Below, one piece after another: positions 1 to 8,958 of a stretch of DNA of 33,333 nucleotides. Source of the DNA: an uncultured Methylococcaceae bacterium (GTDB lineage: Bacteria > Pseudomonadota > Gammaproteobacteria > Methylococcales > Methylomonadaceae); contig CAIOMN010000033.1 in assembly GCA_903859415.1 (NCBI GenBank), forward strand, positions 1-33,333, given 5' to 3'. The number at the start of each line of letters is the position of its first letter. Position 1 is the first letter of the stretch. The translations under genes and the position numbers were made by a program. Under the pieces are notes generated by a model. That model saw only the letters and a list, made by a program, of their open reading frames with translations. It had not been told where the DNA came from and did not search any database.

Positions 1-23
1 TATAACCACCTAAATATAACGAA
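1..23 (+). promoter_or_regulatory. Possible ModE-type half-site upstream of mosB
   Basis: Bases 13-23 read AATATAACGAA, which matches 9 of 11 positions of the enterobacterial ModE half-site TATATAACGAT. Six bases upstream, the window opens with TATA, which could be the tail of the opposite half-site cut off by the window edge. The site would lie 11 bases before the mosB start, where a molybdate-responsive regulator could block transcription. That suits a Mo storage gene, but only one half is visible and the region is AT-rich, so this is a weak inference. Confidence 0.25.
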
Positions 24-34
24 TAGGAATCCAA

Positions 35-847
35 ATGGCTAACTCAACAGCTGAGCTCGAAGAGCTTCTCATGCAACGATCGCTGACTGACACACAACTT
101 CTGTCAGCGGCCTCAGCAGCGGCAGACTTCCGCATTCTACCGGACGCGACGGTGATTAAAATCGGGGGACAGAGCATTATTGATCGCGGTCGTTCGGCGG
201 TTTACCCTTTGATAGACGAGATTGTGGCGGTGCGTAAAGCCCACAAGCTGCTGATTGGAACCGGAGCGGGAACCCGCGCCCGACATCTTTACTCTATCGC
301 AGCGGGGCTCAATCTGCCAGCCGGTGTGCTATCGCAACTGGGGGCTTCGGTTGCCGATCAAAACGCGGCAATACTGGGGCAACTCCTTGCTAAACACGGT
401 ATTTCTTCTGTTGAAGGGGCGGGACTATCTGCGGTGCCGCTTTATCTTACTGAGGTTAATGCGGTCGTCTTTAGTGGTATGCCACCTTATGGTCTGTGGA
501 TGCTTCCCCCTAATGATGGCGTTATTCCACCTTATCGCACGGATGCTGGCTGCTTTCTGGTTGCCGAACAGTTCGGCTGCAAGGCAATGATTTATGTTAA
601 AGATGAAGACGGTCTTTACACCGCGAACCCCAAGACCTCAAAGCATGTTACGTTTATTCCCAAGATTTCGGTTGATGAAATGAAAGCAAAAGGGCTGCAC
701 GACTCGATTCTAGAGTTCCCCGTGCTTGATCTACTCAAGACGGCGCACTATGTCCATCAGGTACAGATAATAAATGGCCTGGTCCCGGGCAATCTGACCC
801 GCGCGCTCGCAGGTGAGCACGTCGGTACTATCATCACTGCGAGTTGA
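35..847 (+). CDS. mosB: Molybdenum storage protein, beta subunit
   Basis: 270 residues, closely resembling MosB of Azotobacter vinelandii from the first residues ([19 protein letters not shown]) to the last ([11 protein letters not shown]). MosA and MosB form the MoSto hexamer, a cytoplasmic cage that uses ATP to pack polyoxomolybdate or tungstate clusters. The fold is of the UMP-kinase/amino-acid-kinase type: the VIKIGG strand-loop near residue 40, the GTGAG loop near residue 75 and the [13 protein letters not shown] nucleotide loop near residue 190 are all visible. The ATG follows an AGGAA ribosome site by seven bases. It is the first gene of a mosB-mosA pair 11 bases apart. Sampled lines run near 55% GC, above most neighbours, which hints at transfer. 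No nitrogenase genes are in view. Confidence 0.93.
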   Translation: MANSTAELEELLMQRSLTDTQLLSAASAAADFRILPDATVIKIGGQSIIDRGRSAVYPLIDEIVAVRKAHKLLIGTGAGTRARHLYSIAAGLNLPAGVLSQLGASVADQNAAILGQLLAKHGISSVEGAGLSAVPLYLTEVNAVVFSGMPPYGLWMLPPNDGVIPPYRTDAGCFLVAEQFGCKAMIYVKDEDGLYTANPKTSKHVTFIPKISVDEMKAKGLHDSILEFPVLDLLKTAHYVHQVQIINGLVPGNLTRALAGEHVGTIITAS

Positions 848-858
848 GAATTAACGCC

Positions 859-1695
859 ATGGCTGACATCACCAATAATACTATTAAACATATTGCATCA
901 CCGCTTGCGCGCCAGACTCTCCTAGACGGCGATTTGACTCGTCCAATTGCGGGCGGACGTCCTATTCGTATCCTGCCCTGGCTACAGGTTGTTAAAATCG
1001 GTGGGCGTTCAATCATGGATCGTGGCGCTGAGGCGATACTCCCAATTGTGGAAGAAATCCGCAAGCTTTTGCCTGAGCACCGTTTGCTGATCCTGACGGG
1101 CGCTGGCATTCGGGCTCGACATGTTTACGGCGTAGGTCTCGATCTTGGCTTGCCGGTCGGCTCACTTGCCAAACTGGGTGCGAGTGAGGCGGGCCAGAAC
1201 GGACATATCCTTGCGTCTCTACTGGCTCCAGAAGGGGTTTCTTACGTGGATCATCCCACGATCGCTACCCAACTCGCGCTCTACCTTTCTGCAGCGCGTG
1301 CAGTGGTCGGGAGTGCCTTTCCTCCGTATCACCATCACGAATTTCCTAACTCGCGTATTCCGTCTCACCGTGCTGACACAGGTGCATTTTTGCTTGCAGA
1401 TGCGCTGGGCGCAGCGGGTCTGACGATTATAGAGGACGTAGATGGTTTGTATACCAGTGATCCTAATGCTCAAGATGGAAAGCAGGCTGAGTTTATCAGT
1501 GAAACGACTGCTGCAGAGCTTGCCGGGTATCAAGGTACGCTGCCGTTTGATCGTGCGCTTATCGATGTTATGGCGACCGCGCGTCACATTGAGCATGTGC
1601 AGATCGTGAATGGACTGATACCAGGCCGTCTTACCGCTGCGTTGCGCGGTGAGCACGTTGGAACCATTATCCACACGGGCGCTCGCAAGGTTTAA
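859..1695 (+). CDS. mosA: Molybdenum storage protein, alpha subunit
   Basis: 278 residues, the partner of mosB in the MoSto cage. The UMP-kinase-like frame is clear: VVKIGG near residue 45, LTGAG near 80 and the [12 protein letters not shown] loop near 192-203. A triple histidine (158-160, in PPYHHHEFP) sits where MosA is known to contribute histidines to Mo-oxide clusters; MosB has [10 protein letters not shown] there, which is how the two subunits were told apart. I chose the ATG at 859 because the homologous N-terminus begins MADITNN; a TTG at 844 would add five unsupported residues. The gene converges on modC, so Mo import and Mo storage genes lie side by side. Confidence 0.92.
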   Translation: MADITNNTIKHIASPLARQTLLDGDLTRPIAGGRPIRILPWLQVVKIGGRSIMDRGAEAILPIVEEIRKLLPEHRLLILTGAGIRARHVYGVGLDLGLPVGSLAKLGASEAGQNGHILASLLAPEGVSYVDHPTIATQLALYLSAARAVVGSAFPPYHHHEFPNSRIPSHRADTGAFLLADALGAAGLTIIEDVDGLYTSDPNAQDGKQAEFISETTAAELAGYQGTLPFDRALIDVMATARHIEHVQIVNGLIPGRLTAALRGEHVGTIIHTGARKV

Positions 1696-1706
1696 GAATA
1701 CACCAA

Positions 1707-1743
1707 GGCCTGCGATGACACTTTGGAGTGATCATTGCTGGCC
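1707..1743. terminator. Imperfect hairpin between converging mosA and modC
   Basis: GGCCTGCGATGA (1707-1718) pairs with TCATTGCTGGCC (1732-1743) over 12 positions with one mismatch and one G-U pair, around a 13-base loop. It fills the 62-base gap between two genes that run toward each other, where a two-way terminator is expected. There is no U-tract on either side, so intrinsic termination is uncertain. Confidence 0.35.
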
Positions 1744-1757
1744 CTGGTTCCTACCGC

Positions 1758-2834
1758 TTAATTTAATAACGACGTGCCTTTGATTTGCACATAAACAGGC
1801 ATGCCGCACTGTAAGTTTAATAATATCGCTGACTTTAGGGTGATATGTGCGAGTAAGGATTGGGAACCAATTTTTAGCTGGACGATACATTGACCGTAAG
1901 CGTCATGGGTAAAGTCATTGATGATGGCAGGCAGTATGTTAAGGATGCTGGTGGCTTTGGGTTTTTCAAGAGCAATACTGACGTCACGTGCGTAGATTTG
2001 AATGCGCAGTGAGGTTCCAGGTTGAGCATCAATAAATGGAAGGCTCAGGGTATCGCCCGCAATTGCGACACGGGTCAGGTGGTAGTCTGTTTCATGGGCG
2101 ATTAAGGTAGCTTGCCAAACGGTGCTGGCTTCTTTGTCTTGAGCAAAGGGTAAATCGAGACGGCTCAGAGTTTCTGATAAGCTTCCTGAGGCCTGTACTT
2201 TACCTTCTTCAAGAAGCACGAGGGTATCGGTGAGTTGGGCAACTTCCTGGTGTGAGTGAGTGACGTAAAGGACAGGAATTTCTAATTGTTGATGCAAGCG
2301 TGTCAGAAACGGCAAAATTTCCTGCTTACGCTTAAAGTCTAAGGCCGCCAGTGGTTCATCCATCAATAATATGTCAGGATTCAGTGCTAAAGCGCGGGCA
2401 ATCGCAACGCGTTGTTTTTCACCGCCCGATAATCGATCAGGCTTTCTTTTGAGTAAGTGCTCAATACCCAGTAATTCTAACAGGTTTTTAAGGTCCGCTT
2501 TGTTTGGGCGCTTATCCAGTCGCTTTAGGCCAAACTGTAAGTTATCTTCGACGGATAAATGGGGAAATAAATTGGCTTCCTGAAAGACATAGCCCAGATT
2601 ACGTTGATAAGTCGGTAAAAATACCTTATTTTCACTGTCTTGCCAGATCGTCCCGTTGATTTCAAGGAAGCCAATCGGTGCTTGTTCTAGTCCTGCTATG
2701 CAGCGCAATAAAGTTGTTTTCCCTGAACCCGACTGGCCAAAGAGGATAGTGATACCGGTGCTGGGCAGTTGTAAATCAACGTCCAAACTAAATTTGTTAT
2801 AAGCAAGCTGAAAGCGGGCAGTAATTGGTGGCAT
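1758..2834 (-). CDS. modC: Molybdate ABC transporter, ATP-binding protein
   Basis: 358 residues from the ATG at 2834, which overlaps the modB stop by one base (TAATG); a longer frame reaching 2930 would run inside modB. It drives molybdate import at the inner membrane. All ABC motifs are intact: Walker A GQSGSGKT near residue 33, Q-loop VFQEANLFPH, signature LSGGEKQR, Walker B LLMDEP, D-loop ALD and H-loop YVTHS. The C-terminal roughly 130 residues form the MopII/TOBE-type domain that binds oxyanions in ModC proteins and may give feedback inhibition. Last gene of modABC. Contrast the second, diverged copy at 6238-7386. Confidence 0.93.
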   Translation of the reverse strand: MPPITARFQLAYNKFSLDVDLQLPSTGITILFGQSGSGKTTLLRCIAGLEQAPIGFLEINGTIWQDSENKVFLPTYQRNLGYVFQEANLFPHLSVEDNLQFGLKRLDKRPNKADLKNLLELLGIEHLLKRKPDRLSGGEKQRVAIARALALNPDILLMDEPLAALDFKRKQEILPFLTRLHQQLEIPVLYVTHSHQEVAQLTDTLVLLEEGKVQASGSLSETLSRLDLPFAQDKEASTVWQATLIAHETDYHLTRVAIAGDTLSLPFIDAQPGTSLRIQIYARDVSIALEKPKATSILNILPAIINDFTHDAYGQCIVQLKIGSQSLLAHITLKSAILLNLQCGMPVYVQIKGTSLLN

Positions 2835-3520
2835 TATTTCAGTTGTTGCACGTTGGGTTGGGTTTTTAATACCGTATAGAGTATGAATAACACAGTAAAG
2901 GAGAAGGCTAATAAACAACCTGCCAACCAATGGGCTTCACTGTATTCTAGCGCTTCGACATGATTGTAGATTTGTACGGAAACAACGCGGGTTTTGTCGG
3001 GAATATTACCCCCAATCATTAGGACTACACCAAACTCACCGACCGTATGAGTAAACCCTAAAATGGAAGCGGTTAAAAAACCCGGTTTTGTTAACGGTAC
3101 AACGACACTAAAGAAAGTATCTAAAGGACTGGCGCGGAGTGTGGCGGCGGCTTCTAACGGTTGTTCACCAATGCTGGTAAAAGCGGCTTGTAAGGGTTGT
3201 ACAACAAAGGGCATGGAATACAGGACGGAAGCAATCACCAAGCCGGGAAAAGTGAAGGGTAATGTGCCTAAACCCAATTCGTTGGTGAGTTTCCCAATGA
3301 AACCAGCGGGCCCCATGAGTACTAGAAGATAAAAACCTAATACGGTAGGCGGCAGCACTAAAGGTAGGGAAACAATGGCATTAATGAACCCTTTAAAAGC
3401 TGAGTGTGTACGTGCTAACCACCAGGCTAACGGCGTGCCGATCAAGAGCATGAATAAGGTGGCCAGACTGGCCACCTTAAAAGTGAGTAATAGAGCATCA
3501 AGATCGGCAGGCGTAAGCAT
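2834..3520 (-). CDS. modB: Molybdate ABC transporter, permease
   Basis: 228 residues, hydrophobic throughout with about five membrane segments, the usual size for ModB. The EAA loop that docks on ModC is present (EAAATLRASPLDTFFSVVVP), followed by the family-typical GEFGVVLMIGGNIP. It forms the inner-membrane channel that receives molybdate from ModA. It starts 14 bases after modA and ends in a one-base overlap with modC, so the three genes form a tight operon. Confidence 0.94.
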   Translation of the reverse strand: MLTPADLDALLLTFKVASLATLFMLLIGTPLAWWLARTHSAFKGFINAIVSLPLVLPPTVLGFYLLVLMGPAGFIGKLTNELGLGTLPFTFPGLVIASVLYSMPFVVQPLQAAFTSIGEQPLEAAATLRASPLDTFFSVVVPLTKPGFLTASILGFTHTVGEFGVVLMIGGNIPDKTRVVSVQIYNHVEALEYSEAHWLAGCLLAFSFTVLFILYTVLKTQPNVQQLK

Positions 3521-3534
3521 TTGTATTTGTCAGG

Positions 3535-4299
3535 TTATTTGGGTAAATCGTAACCGTATTTTTCAATAATAGCGAGAGCTGGCTTGGATTTTAGATAGTT
3601 AAGTAAAGCTAATGCCGCAGGGTTTTCTGCGCCATTTTTTAATAGGACTGCACCTTGTTGAATAGGCGCATGTTCACTGCTGGGCACTATCCAGCCAGAG
3701 CCGCTGCCTATCTTACCGTTTTCTATGACTTGTGATAAAGCCACAAAGCCAAGTTCTGCATTGGATGTGCTAACAAATTGGTGAGTTTGAGCTATATTTT
3801 CACCTAGAACAAATAGCGGTTGTAGTTTTTCAAAGAGACCTTTTTTCTTTAATACTTCGACGGCAGCAACACCATAGGGTGCCAGCTTGGGATCAGCTAG
3901 GGCAATGTGCTTAAAGCCGCCAGTGCTTAAGATTTTACCTTGATCATCGATATAACCTGGGGTTGTTGACCATAAAACCAGTTTTCCAAGTGCGTATATA
4001 AAGCGTGTGTTAGGTACAGCAAAGCCAGATTTCTCTAATTTCTCTGGGCCTTTTTCATCGGCTGATAACAGCACTTCAAACGGCCCCCCATTTTCCATTT
4101 GCGAAACAAATTTGCCTGATGAGCCAAAAGATAATTTAGCGGTATGCCCCGTTGATTTCTCAAACTCTGCGGCGATTTCTGTCATGGGTTTACTAAAATT
4201 GGCTGCAACAGCCACTAACGTTGTCGCCGCCAATGAGTTTTGACTCAATGCAAGTAACAGTAAACTCAGGTACAAAGATAACGATTTGTATTTAAACAT
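3535..4299 (-). CDS. modA: Molybdate ABC transporter, periplasmic binding protein
   Basis: 254 residues with a clear signal peptide: MFKYK, then a Leu-rich core, then a cleavage-like NSLAA near residue 25. The mature start TTLVAVAANFSKPM and the following SFGSSGKF are the two oxyanion-binding loops of ModA, where Ser residues hydrogen-bond molybdate or tungstate. First gene of modABC, with an AGAGGA ribosome site before the ATG. The closeness of MoSto and ModABC supports molybdate as substrate, although ModA proteins also bind tungstate. Some divergent ModA-like proteins serve other anions, so the exact ligand is inferred. Confidence 0.9.
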   Translation of the reverse strand: MFKYKSLSLYLSLLLLALSQNSLAATTLVAVAANFSKPMTEIAAEFEKSTGHTAKLSFGSSGKFVSQMENGGPFEVLLSADEKGPEKLEKSGFAVPNTRFIYALGKLVLWSTTPGYIDDQGKILSTGGFKHIALADPKLAPYGVAAVEVLKKKGLFEKLQPLFVLGENIAQTHQFVSTSNAELGFVALSQVIENGKIGSGSGWIVPSSEHAPIQQGAVLLKNGAENPAALALLNYLKSKPALAIIEKYGYDLPK

Positions 4300-4370
4300 A
4301 AATTAAAGTCCTCTTTAGTAATTACAGTAATGTCATGATCACGATTAGAAAAATAGTCTTCTATGCAATT

Positions 4371-6020
4371 TTAAAACCGAAGTTGGCTGGTGACATAGAA
4401 ATAATTAGTATCACCGCCTGGTGTTGACACACCGGCTGCTGCGGTAGATACCCCTGTTTTAGCAAATTGACCTTTAAACAAATGGAACCAGCCCGCTTCA
4501 ATGTTAAAGCTGCTGTTGTAGTTATAACGGCTGGAAGCGCCAATTTGATCACCTACATAACTACCACTGGTTCCCTTGGTATTACCAATTAATCCCGGAG
4601 AAACAGCAGAGGAGCAGGATGGACCACCCCAGCAGTCACCTGAAGAGGCTAGCCAAACGGTACGATTTTGTAAGGATACAGTGACATCAGAGCGAGGCGC
4701 AAAAGTAAAACGCTCCCCCGGCGAGTTGATGTTGCTGCGTTGAAAGGCTGAATAGATACTGCTTGAGCCAAAGTCAAGGTCCGATGCACCATAAAGTGGA
4801 TCGAAACGGCCATCGGTTGCTCCTTTTGAATACTTAGAGCTTTTACTGCCACTGGCCCAATCATATTCTAAAAGAAAGCGGGGGTTCATAGGTAGGTTAA
4901 AGCTGTAGCCTGCTTCAACGTGCTCTGACCAAGCCTGGTGGTTTTGTTGTTGATTATTAACCGATGTATTGTATTGCACGGTTCCAAACTGCCCCATGCC
5001 TTCTGCAACAAAATCAAAGTCACCTTTGTTGGGTCTTATATAAAAACGTAGGCCGGGTGTGAAATACTGGCGATTACGTGTTGGGTTGTTGGTGCTATCA
5101 CCTTCGTTAAGATTGTATAAGAATACTTCGGAGTTGATATTTTTAATGACGTTATAGCCTTCTAAAATACCGCCCGAGAAAAATGTTTGGGTATCTTCTT
5201 TATCCCATTGTTGATTGCCATTAACCAATAAATTGGCATTAGGCGCTATCAAATTAGGGTCGCCACCAGCGGGTGTGGTGAGGTAGTTGGGATAACGGAT
5301 CACAGGCATCGTACCAAAGGCATTAAATTGCCAGCGGTCATAATCCAGTACTCTGATACGTAAGCCGGTAAAGTTATTCACAGTATTACGGTAAATCGGT
5401 CTAGCCACTAAGCGGCGACTACCCAGATCCATGGTTTGCCGACCGGCTTTGATTTCTACACCATAACCACTATAAAGCACATTTTGATCAGCCCAAGAAG
5501 CATAGGCTTGGGTAAAGTCAGCAGTATCGACCATGGTGTTATTGGGCGGGTTTGGCGTAGTATTAGTACCTGCATCAGATTGCAGTGCCCGGGCATCCAT
5601 AAATTCAGTAGCGATGCGGAATTTACCAAACTTGGCTTGTATCCAAAGATTGCTTTGGAGTGCGATCTGTTGATCGCCACCGCCAGCTTTAATAGCGGGA
5701 GACTTTTGGCTGGGTTTAAACGTATCACTTAAGCTCTCATAGCGAGTCCGGTTTTCTAGCCCAACAGTTAACCAATCAGGAAGATGCAAAGTGTCATGTA
5801 AATTCCATACCGGCTTTTCATAACTATTGCCCAATAAAGCATCATCCATTGCAAAATTATAGGCAGCCATGGGTGCGCGAGTATAAGTTGGTGGTGGCGT
5901 AGGTGGCGTTGGTTCTGCAGCTTGAATTGTGTTTACTGCACTGAGTGAAAGCCCCCCTGCAATCATTAGTTTAAATGCATTGCTGATAGCAACTTTTGTA
6001 TTACGTTGTCGTTTTATCAT
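4371..6020 (-). CDS. Alginate-export-type outer-membrane porin
   Basis: 549 residues with a signal peptide (cleavage near IQAAEP, about residue 35), a short Pro-rich linker (PTPPTPPPTY), then repeated amphipathic strands with many aromatic residues, ending in QLRF; a terminal Phe is typical of outer-membrane barrels. The motifs LTVGLENRTRYE, KAGRQTMDLGSRRLVARP and GLRFYIRPNKGDFDF fit the AlgE/alginate_exp barrel family. In methanotrophs such proteins are often just annotated alginate export family, and no alginate genes are present here. It lies upstream of modA on the same strand, 71 bases away, and downstream of the orphan ModC. A role in molybdate entry is possible but only inferred from place. 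Confidence 0.75.
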   Translation of the reverse strand: MIKRQRNTKVAISNAFKLMIAGGLSLSAVNTIQAAEPTPPTPPPTYTRAPMAAYNFAMDDALLGNSYEKPVWNLHDTLHLPDWLTVGLENRTRYESLSDTFKPSQKSPAIKAGGGDQQIALQSNLWIQAKFGKFRIATEFMDARALQSDAGTNTTPNPPNNTMVDTADFTQAYASWADQNVLYSGYGVEIKAGRQTMDLGSRRLVARPIYRNTVNNFTGLRIRVLDYDRWQFNAFGTMPVIRYPNYLTTPAGGDPNLIAPNANLLVNGNQQWDKEDTQTFFSGGILEGYNVIKNINSEVFLYNLNEGDSTNNPTRNRQYFTPGLRFYIRPNKGDFDFVAEGMGQFGTVQYNTSVNNQQQNHQAWSEHVEAGYSFNLPMNPRFLLEYDWASGSKSSKYSKGATDGRFDPLYGASDLDFGSSSIYSAFQRSNINSPGERFTFAPRSDVTVSLQNRTVWLASSGDCWGGPSCSSAVSPGLIGNTKGTSGSYVGDQIGASSRYNYNSSFNIEAGWFHLFKGQFAKTGVSTAAAGVSTPGGDTNYFYVTSQLRF

Positions 6021-6057
6021 AAAGCACCTTTAGCTTAAGTGAGTAGGGTTTATCTGC

Positions 6058-6085
6058 ATTATAAGTCGTTATAAATAAAAGTAAA
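6058..6085 (-). promoter_or_regulatory. Sigma70-like promoter of the porin gene
   Basis: On the minus strand, TTTACT (6085-6080), a 16-base spacer and a perfect TATAAT (6063-6058) lie 38 bases before the porin ATG, and an AAGGTG ribosome site follows. The -10 is embedded in a TTATAA-N4-TTATAA inverted repeat (6059-6074), a possible operator. The rest of the 217-base gap (6021-6237) is AT-rich, with nothing else recognised. Confidence 0.5.
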
Positions 6086-6237
6086 TAAAGAATGCGGGGA
6101 TAGATTGTTATTTATAGGGAAATAATAGTGCGATTTGGTTTCAGGATTATTATGTGGATTACGACAAATACATACGGGTGATACCTATAAATAGTAGGCA
6201 TTTATTACGCAGTTAACTCGGCGTTCGACTCAGGAGT

Positions 6238-7386
6238 TTATCCGTTTGTGCCTAGGTAATAATGGCCATCGCCATGACTAAGTACACGATGATAAGGGCG
6301 TGCATCGATTTCAGCCAAATAATTAATAGCCCGTGTTTTTATCAGACAGTGAATGTCATCCCCTTCTTTTAAATCCAAATCCCGACAGGCGCCTGGCGTA
6401 ATATCTGCTAATAAGGTGGCTCCACAATCCACTTGAACGATGAGGCTTTCGCCATTAGGGATCAGCGCACAGATTTGCCCTTTGATCTGATTTTGTATGG
6501 AAATGCCATTGATATAATGACGGGACAAGGCGATATCATTGGAGCAAATAGAGACCTGGGCCTGGCTGCCGATTCTTAAATGCGGGCGAAGGGGTAATGT
6601 CAGCGGAGTGCCAAAACTATCAGCAAGACTATAGCCAGATTCTCTATCATGACTACGAATAGTCACGGGCAGCAGATTATCAATTTGCCGGATACCCAGA
6701 TACCGGAGCATATTTTCGTGTTTGGCCACTTCAAGTAGTGAGCCTTTGTGTAATACTTTGCCTTGCTCCAATACGATGAGCAGGTCTGTTAATTCCAGAA
6801 TTTCACCTAACGATTGGCTAGCATAAAGCACGGGTAGGCCCATTTCATATTGTAAACGCTTTAGAATGGGCAGCAGTTGTCTTCTAAAGTCGTTACCAAT
6901 GGCGGCAAATGTTTCGTCTAAGAGTAGTAGCTTGGGGGCTTTAAGTAAGGAGCGAGCGAGTGTAACCCGTTGACGTTCGCCAGCTGAAAGTAATTCAATA
7001 TCATAATCTAGGGTAGTTCCTAACTCTAAAAGCTCGATTAAAAAATCCAGCTTAAAAATACGCCGCTGTTTAAGCGTACGATTAAAGGTATCGGTTAAAT
7101 TATCGCGAACCGTTTCTTTGGCATTGGTCGAGTCGAACTGCAAAACAGCGCCTACGGGTCGGTGCTCATGAGGGACGAAGATGCCTTTATTGCTATCAAA
7201 GAGGATTTTTCCATCCAGGACGATTTGGCCTTTTTGTGGCTGAAGCGTGCCAGCAATCAAACCCAGGACAGTACTCTTTCCAGCGCCTGATTTACCAAAC
7301 AAGCCGCTTGTCGTGTCGTCAATCGAGAATTGTGTATTCAGGTTAAAATGACCACGGTGTAGATTTACATTCATTTCCAACAACAT
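6238..7386 (-). CDS. Orphan ModC-like ABC ATPase with altered catalytic loops
   Basis: 382 residues from the ATG at 7386, preceded by GAGG at good spacing; a TTG at 7416 would add ten residues. The order matches ModC: Walker A GKSGAGKST (31-39), Q-loop Gln83, Walker B LLLLDE (Asp157, Glu158) and a C-terminal TOBE/Mop-like region (about 255-365). Three sites deviate. The signature is LSAGE rather than LSGGE, the D-loop reads AAIG without Asp, and the switch His is Gln191 (YASQS, where ModC has YVSHS). No permease or binding protein accompanies it. It could pair with the ModAB encoded about 1.7 kb further along this strand, or act as a Mo sensor rather than a transporter ATPase. Molybdate specificity is inferred. 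Confidence 0.75.
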   Translation of the reverse strand: MLLEMNVNLHRGHFNLNTQFSIDDTTSGLFGKSGAGKSTVLGLIAGTLQPQKGQIVLDGKILFDSNKGIFVPHEHRPVGAVLQFDSTNAKETVRDNLTDTFNRTLKQRRIFKLDFLIELLELGTTLDYDIELLSAGERQRVTLARSLLKAPKLLLLDETFAAIGNDFRRQLLPILKRLQYEMGLPVLYASQSLGEILELTDLLIVLEQGKVLHKGSLLEVAKHENMLRYLGIRQIDNLLPVTIRSHDRESGYSLADSFGTPLTLPLRPHLRIGSQAQVSICSNDIALSRHYINGISIQNQIKGQICALIPNGESLIVQVDCGATLLADITPGACRDLDLKEGDDIHCLIKTRAINYLAEIDARPYHRVLSHGDGHYYLGTNG

Positions 7387-7572
7387 AACAGCCTCATTGA
7401 TAAAAGCTCTCGACAATGACTACAGAAGGTTTGTTGTCGAGGTATCTGGTTTACTTTGTGTTTAAATTATGATCAATAACTATCGCAATGTACACAAGTA
7501 AATAATGAAAGTAAAGGATAGGAGCTTTGCCACATTGGTTGAAGCTAAAGCCCCTCTTGCTAAGACATTATC

Positions 7573-8700
7573 TTAAGATAACAACTTTGAGTTCTTACTG
7601 TTGCGAAAGACTAGCGGTTTTTCATTTGTTGATAACGCACTTTGAGCAGCAGCATCAATGGCGTCTTGAATCACTCCATGATGAGGGGATTTGCTACAGA
7701 CAGGATCTGCGTTGTGCATGTCGCCCGTCAATAAGTAAGCCTGGCAATGGCAACCGCCAAAATCTTTTTCTTTTTCGTCACAACTGCTGCAGGGTTCTTT
7801 CATCCACTCAATGCCTCTGAAGTAACTAAAGGCTTTAGATTCGTTCCAGATTTCTTCAATGCTGTAATCTTTTACATTCGGACACTCAAGTCCGGGTAGT
7901 TCACGTGCTGAATGACACGGTAACGCAACGCCATCCGGTGCGATGGTTAAAAAGGTGGTACCCCAGCCATTCATACAGGCTTTGGGGCGGTCTTCATAGA
8001 AATCGGGCACCACATAATAGATCTTCATCTTGCCCGCTACTTTTTCTTTAAAAGCTTGGGCAATCGCTTCGGCTTTTTCAAACTGTGCTTGAGTGGGTAA
8101 CAATAAGTTCCGATTAATATGCGCCCAACCATAATATTGGGTATTAGCTAGTTCCAGATAATCAGCCCCCAATTCTTCTGCCATGGCTAGAATCTCTGGC
8201 ATCTGATGAATATTTTCACGGTGTATGACCACACACAACACCATGGGATAGCCATGCTTCTTAACGAGATGCGCCACTTCTTTCTTATGAGTAAACGAGG
8301 CAGTACCCGCAATATGATCATTTAATTCCTGGCTACTGGCTTGAATACTCACTTGTATATGATCTAAGCCCGCCTCTTTAAGCTGGATAATCTTTTCTTC
8401 AGTGAGTCCATAGCCTGAGGTAATTAAATTGGAGTAATATCCCAGCTCTCTCGCGTGTTTAACCAATTCAGGCAAGTCTTTACGGGTTAATGGTTCTCCA
8501 CCAGAAAAGCCTAACTGCACAGCCCCCATTTTACGAGCCTGAGTTAAGACGCGTAGCCAGTCTTCAGTATCAAGCTCTGTTTTATAGTTTGCGTAATCAA
8601 TGGGGTTAGAGCAATAAGGGCATTGCAATGGGCAAGCATAGGTTAGTTCTGCCAACAGCCAACGAGGTGGTGTGGGTTTAGTTTTGATTAATCCAGCCAT
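7573..8700 (-). CDS. pqqE: PqqA peptide radical-SAM cyclase
   Basis: 375 residues. PqqE makes the Glu-Tyr carbon-carbon crosslink in PqqA, the first step of pyrroloquinoline quinone synthesis, using S-adenosylmethionine radical chemistry. The SAM-cluster cysteines are Cys23, Cys27 and Cys30 (ACPLQCPYC), followed by the FSGGEPL SAM loop. The C-terminal SPASM-type cysteines appear around CHSAREL and [16 protein letters not shown], giving two auxiliary Fe-S clusters. I chose the ATG at 8700; a TTG at 8712 sits directly on the AGAGG motif and so is unlikely. It overlaps pqqD by 23 bases, consistent with PqqD presenting PqqA to PqqE. Last pqq gene in the operon. Confidence 0.96.
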   Translation of the reverse strand: MAGLIKTKPTPPRWLLAELTYACPLQCPYCSNPIDYANYKTELDTEDWLRVLTQARKMGAVQLGFSGGEPLTRKDLPELVKHARELGYYSNLITSGYGLTEEKIIQLKEAGLDHIQVSIQASSQELNDHIAGTASFTHKKEVAHLVKKHGYPMVLCVVIHRENIHQMPEILAMAEELGADYLELANTQYYGWAHINRNLLLPTQAQFEKAEAIAQAFKEKVAGKMKIYYVVPDFYEDRPKACMNGWGTTFLTIAPDGVALPCHSARELPGLECPNVKDYSIEEIWNESKAFSYFRGIEWMKEPCSSCDEKEKDFGGCHCQAYLLTGDMHNADPVCSKSPHHGVIQDAIDAAAQSALSTNEKPLVFRNSKNSKLLS

Positions 8701-8950
8701 TTTGTATCGCAACCTCTAGAAAAGCGGTAATGTCGTTGGTGAGTCCAGACGTATTAAAGGTCGTCTCTAAGGTGCTGACAATTTGTGCAAGCGTACGTGT
8801 GCCATCACAGAGCTTTAGAATTTCAGCCGAGCTTTGATTAAGTTCTACCATCCCTTCTGGATAAAGTATGACATTCTTTTGCTGTGCTTCTTCCCATTGC
8901 AAGCGATGGGTGCGAGAAAAATGAATCGGTTGTTCTGCGTTAATCGTCAT
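8678..8950 (-). CDS. pqqD: PQQ biosynthesis peptide chaperone
   Basis: 90 residues, the usual size. PqqD is a RiPP recognition element that binds PqqA and delivers it to PqqE. Family features: a [22 protein letters not shown] core near 18-40, [13 protein letters not shown] near 41-53 and a C-terminal helix. It starts eight bases after pqqC and overlaps the start of pqqE. In some methylotrophs pqqC and pqqD are fused; here they are separate. Confidence 0.95.
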   Translation of the reverse strand: MTINAEQPIHFSRTHRLQWEEAQQKNVILYPEGMVELNQSSAEILKLCDGTRTLAQIVSTLETTFNTSGLTNDITAFLEVAIQNGWINQN

Positions 8951-8958
8951 GGCGAGTT

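Noticed and set aside
255-590. 111-codon plus-strand frame inside mosB
   Set aside because: It lies within a gene with strong family identity, has no ribosome site and encodes no recognisable protein; it is an out-of-frame shadow.
1219-1674. 151-codon minus-strand frame opposite mosA
   Set aside because: Antisense to a well-supported gene and rich in Arg, Thr and Ser from reversed codons, with no family pattern.
1758-2930. Longer ModC start at 2930
   Set aside because: The extra 32 residues read through the modB coding end in another frame; the TAATG junction at 2834 gives the normal ModC N-terminus.
7417-7572. AGCTT/AAGCT arms near 7532-7552 as a terminator of the pqq operon
   Set aside because: Pairing is broken by several mismatches and no T-tract follows on the minus strand; nothing convincing is in this 156-base gap.
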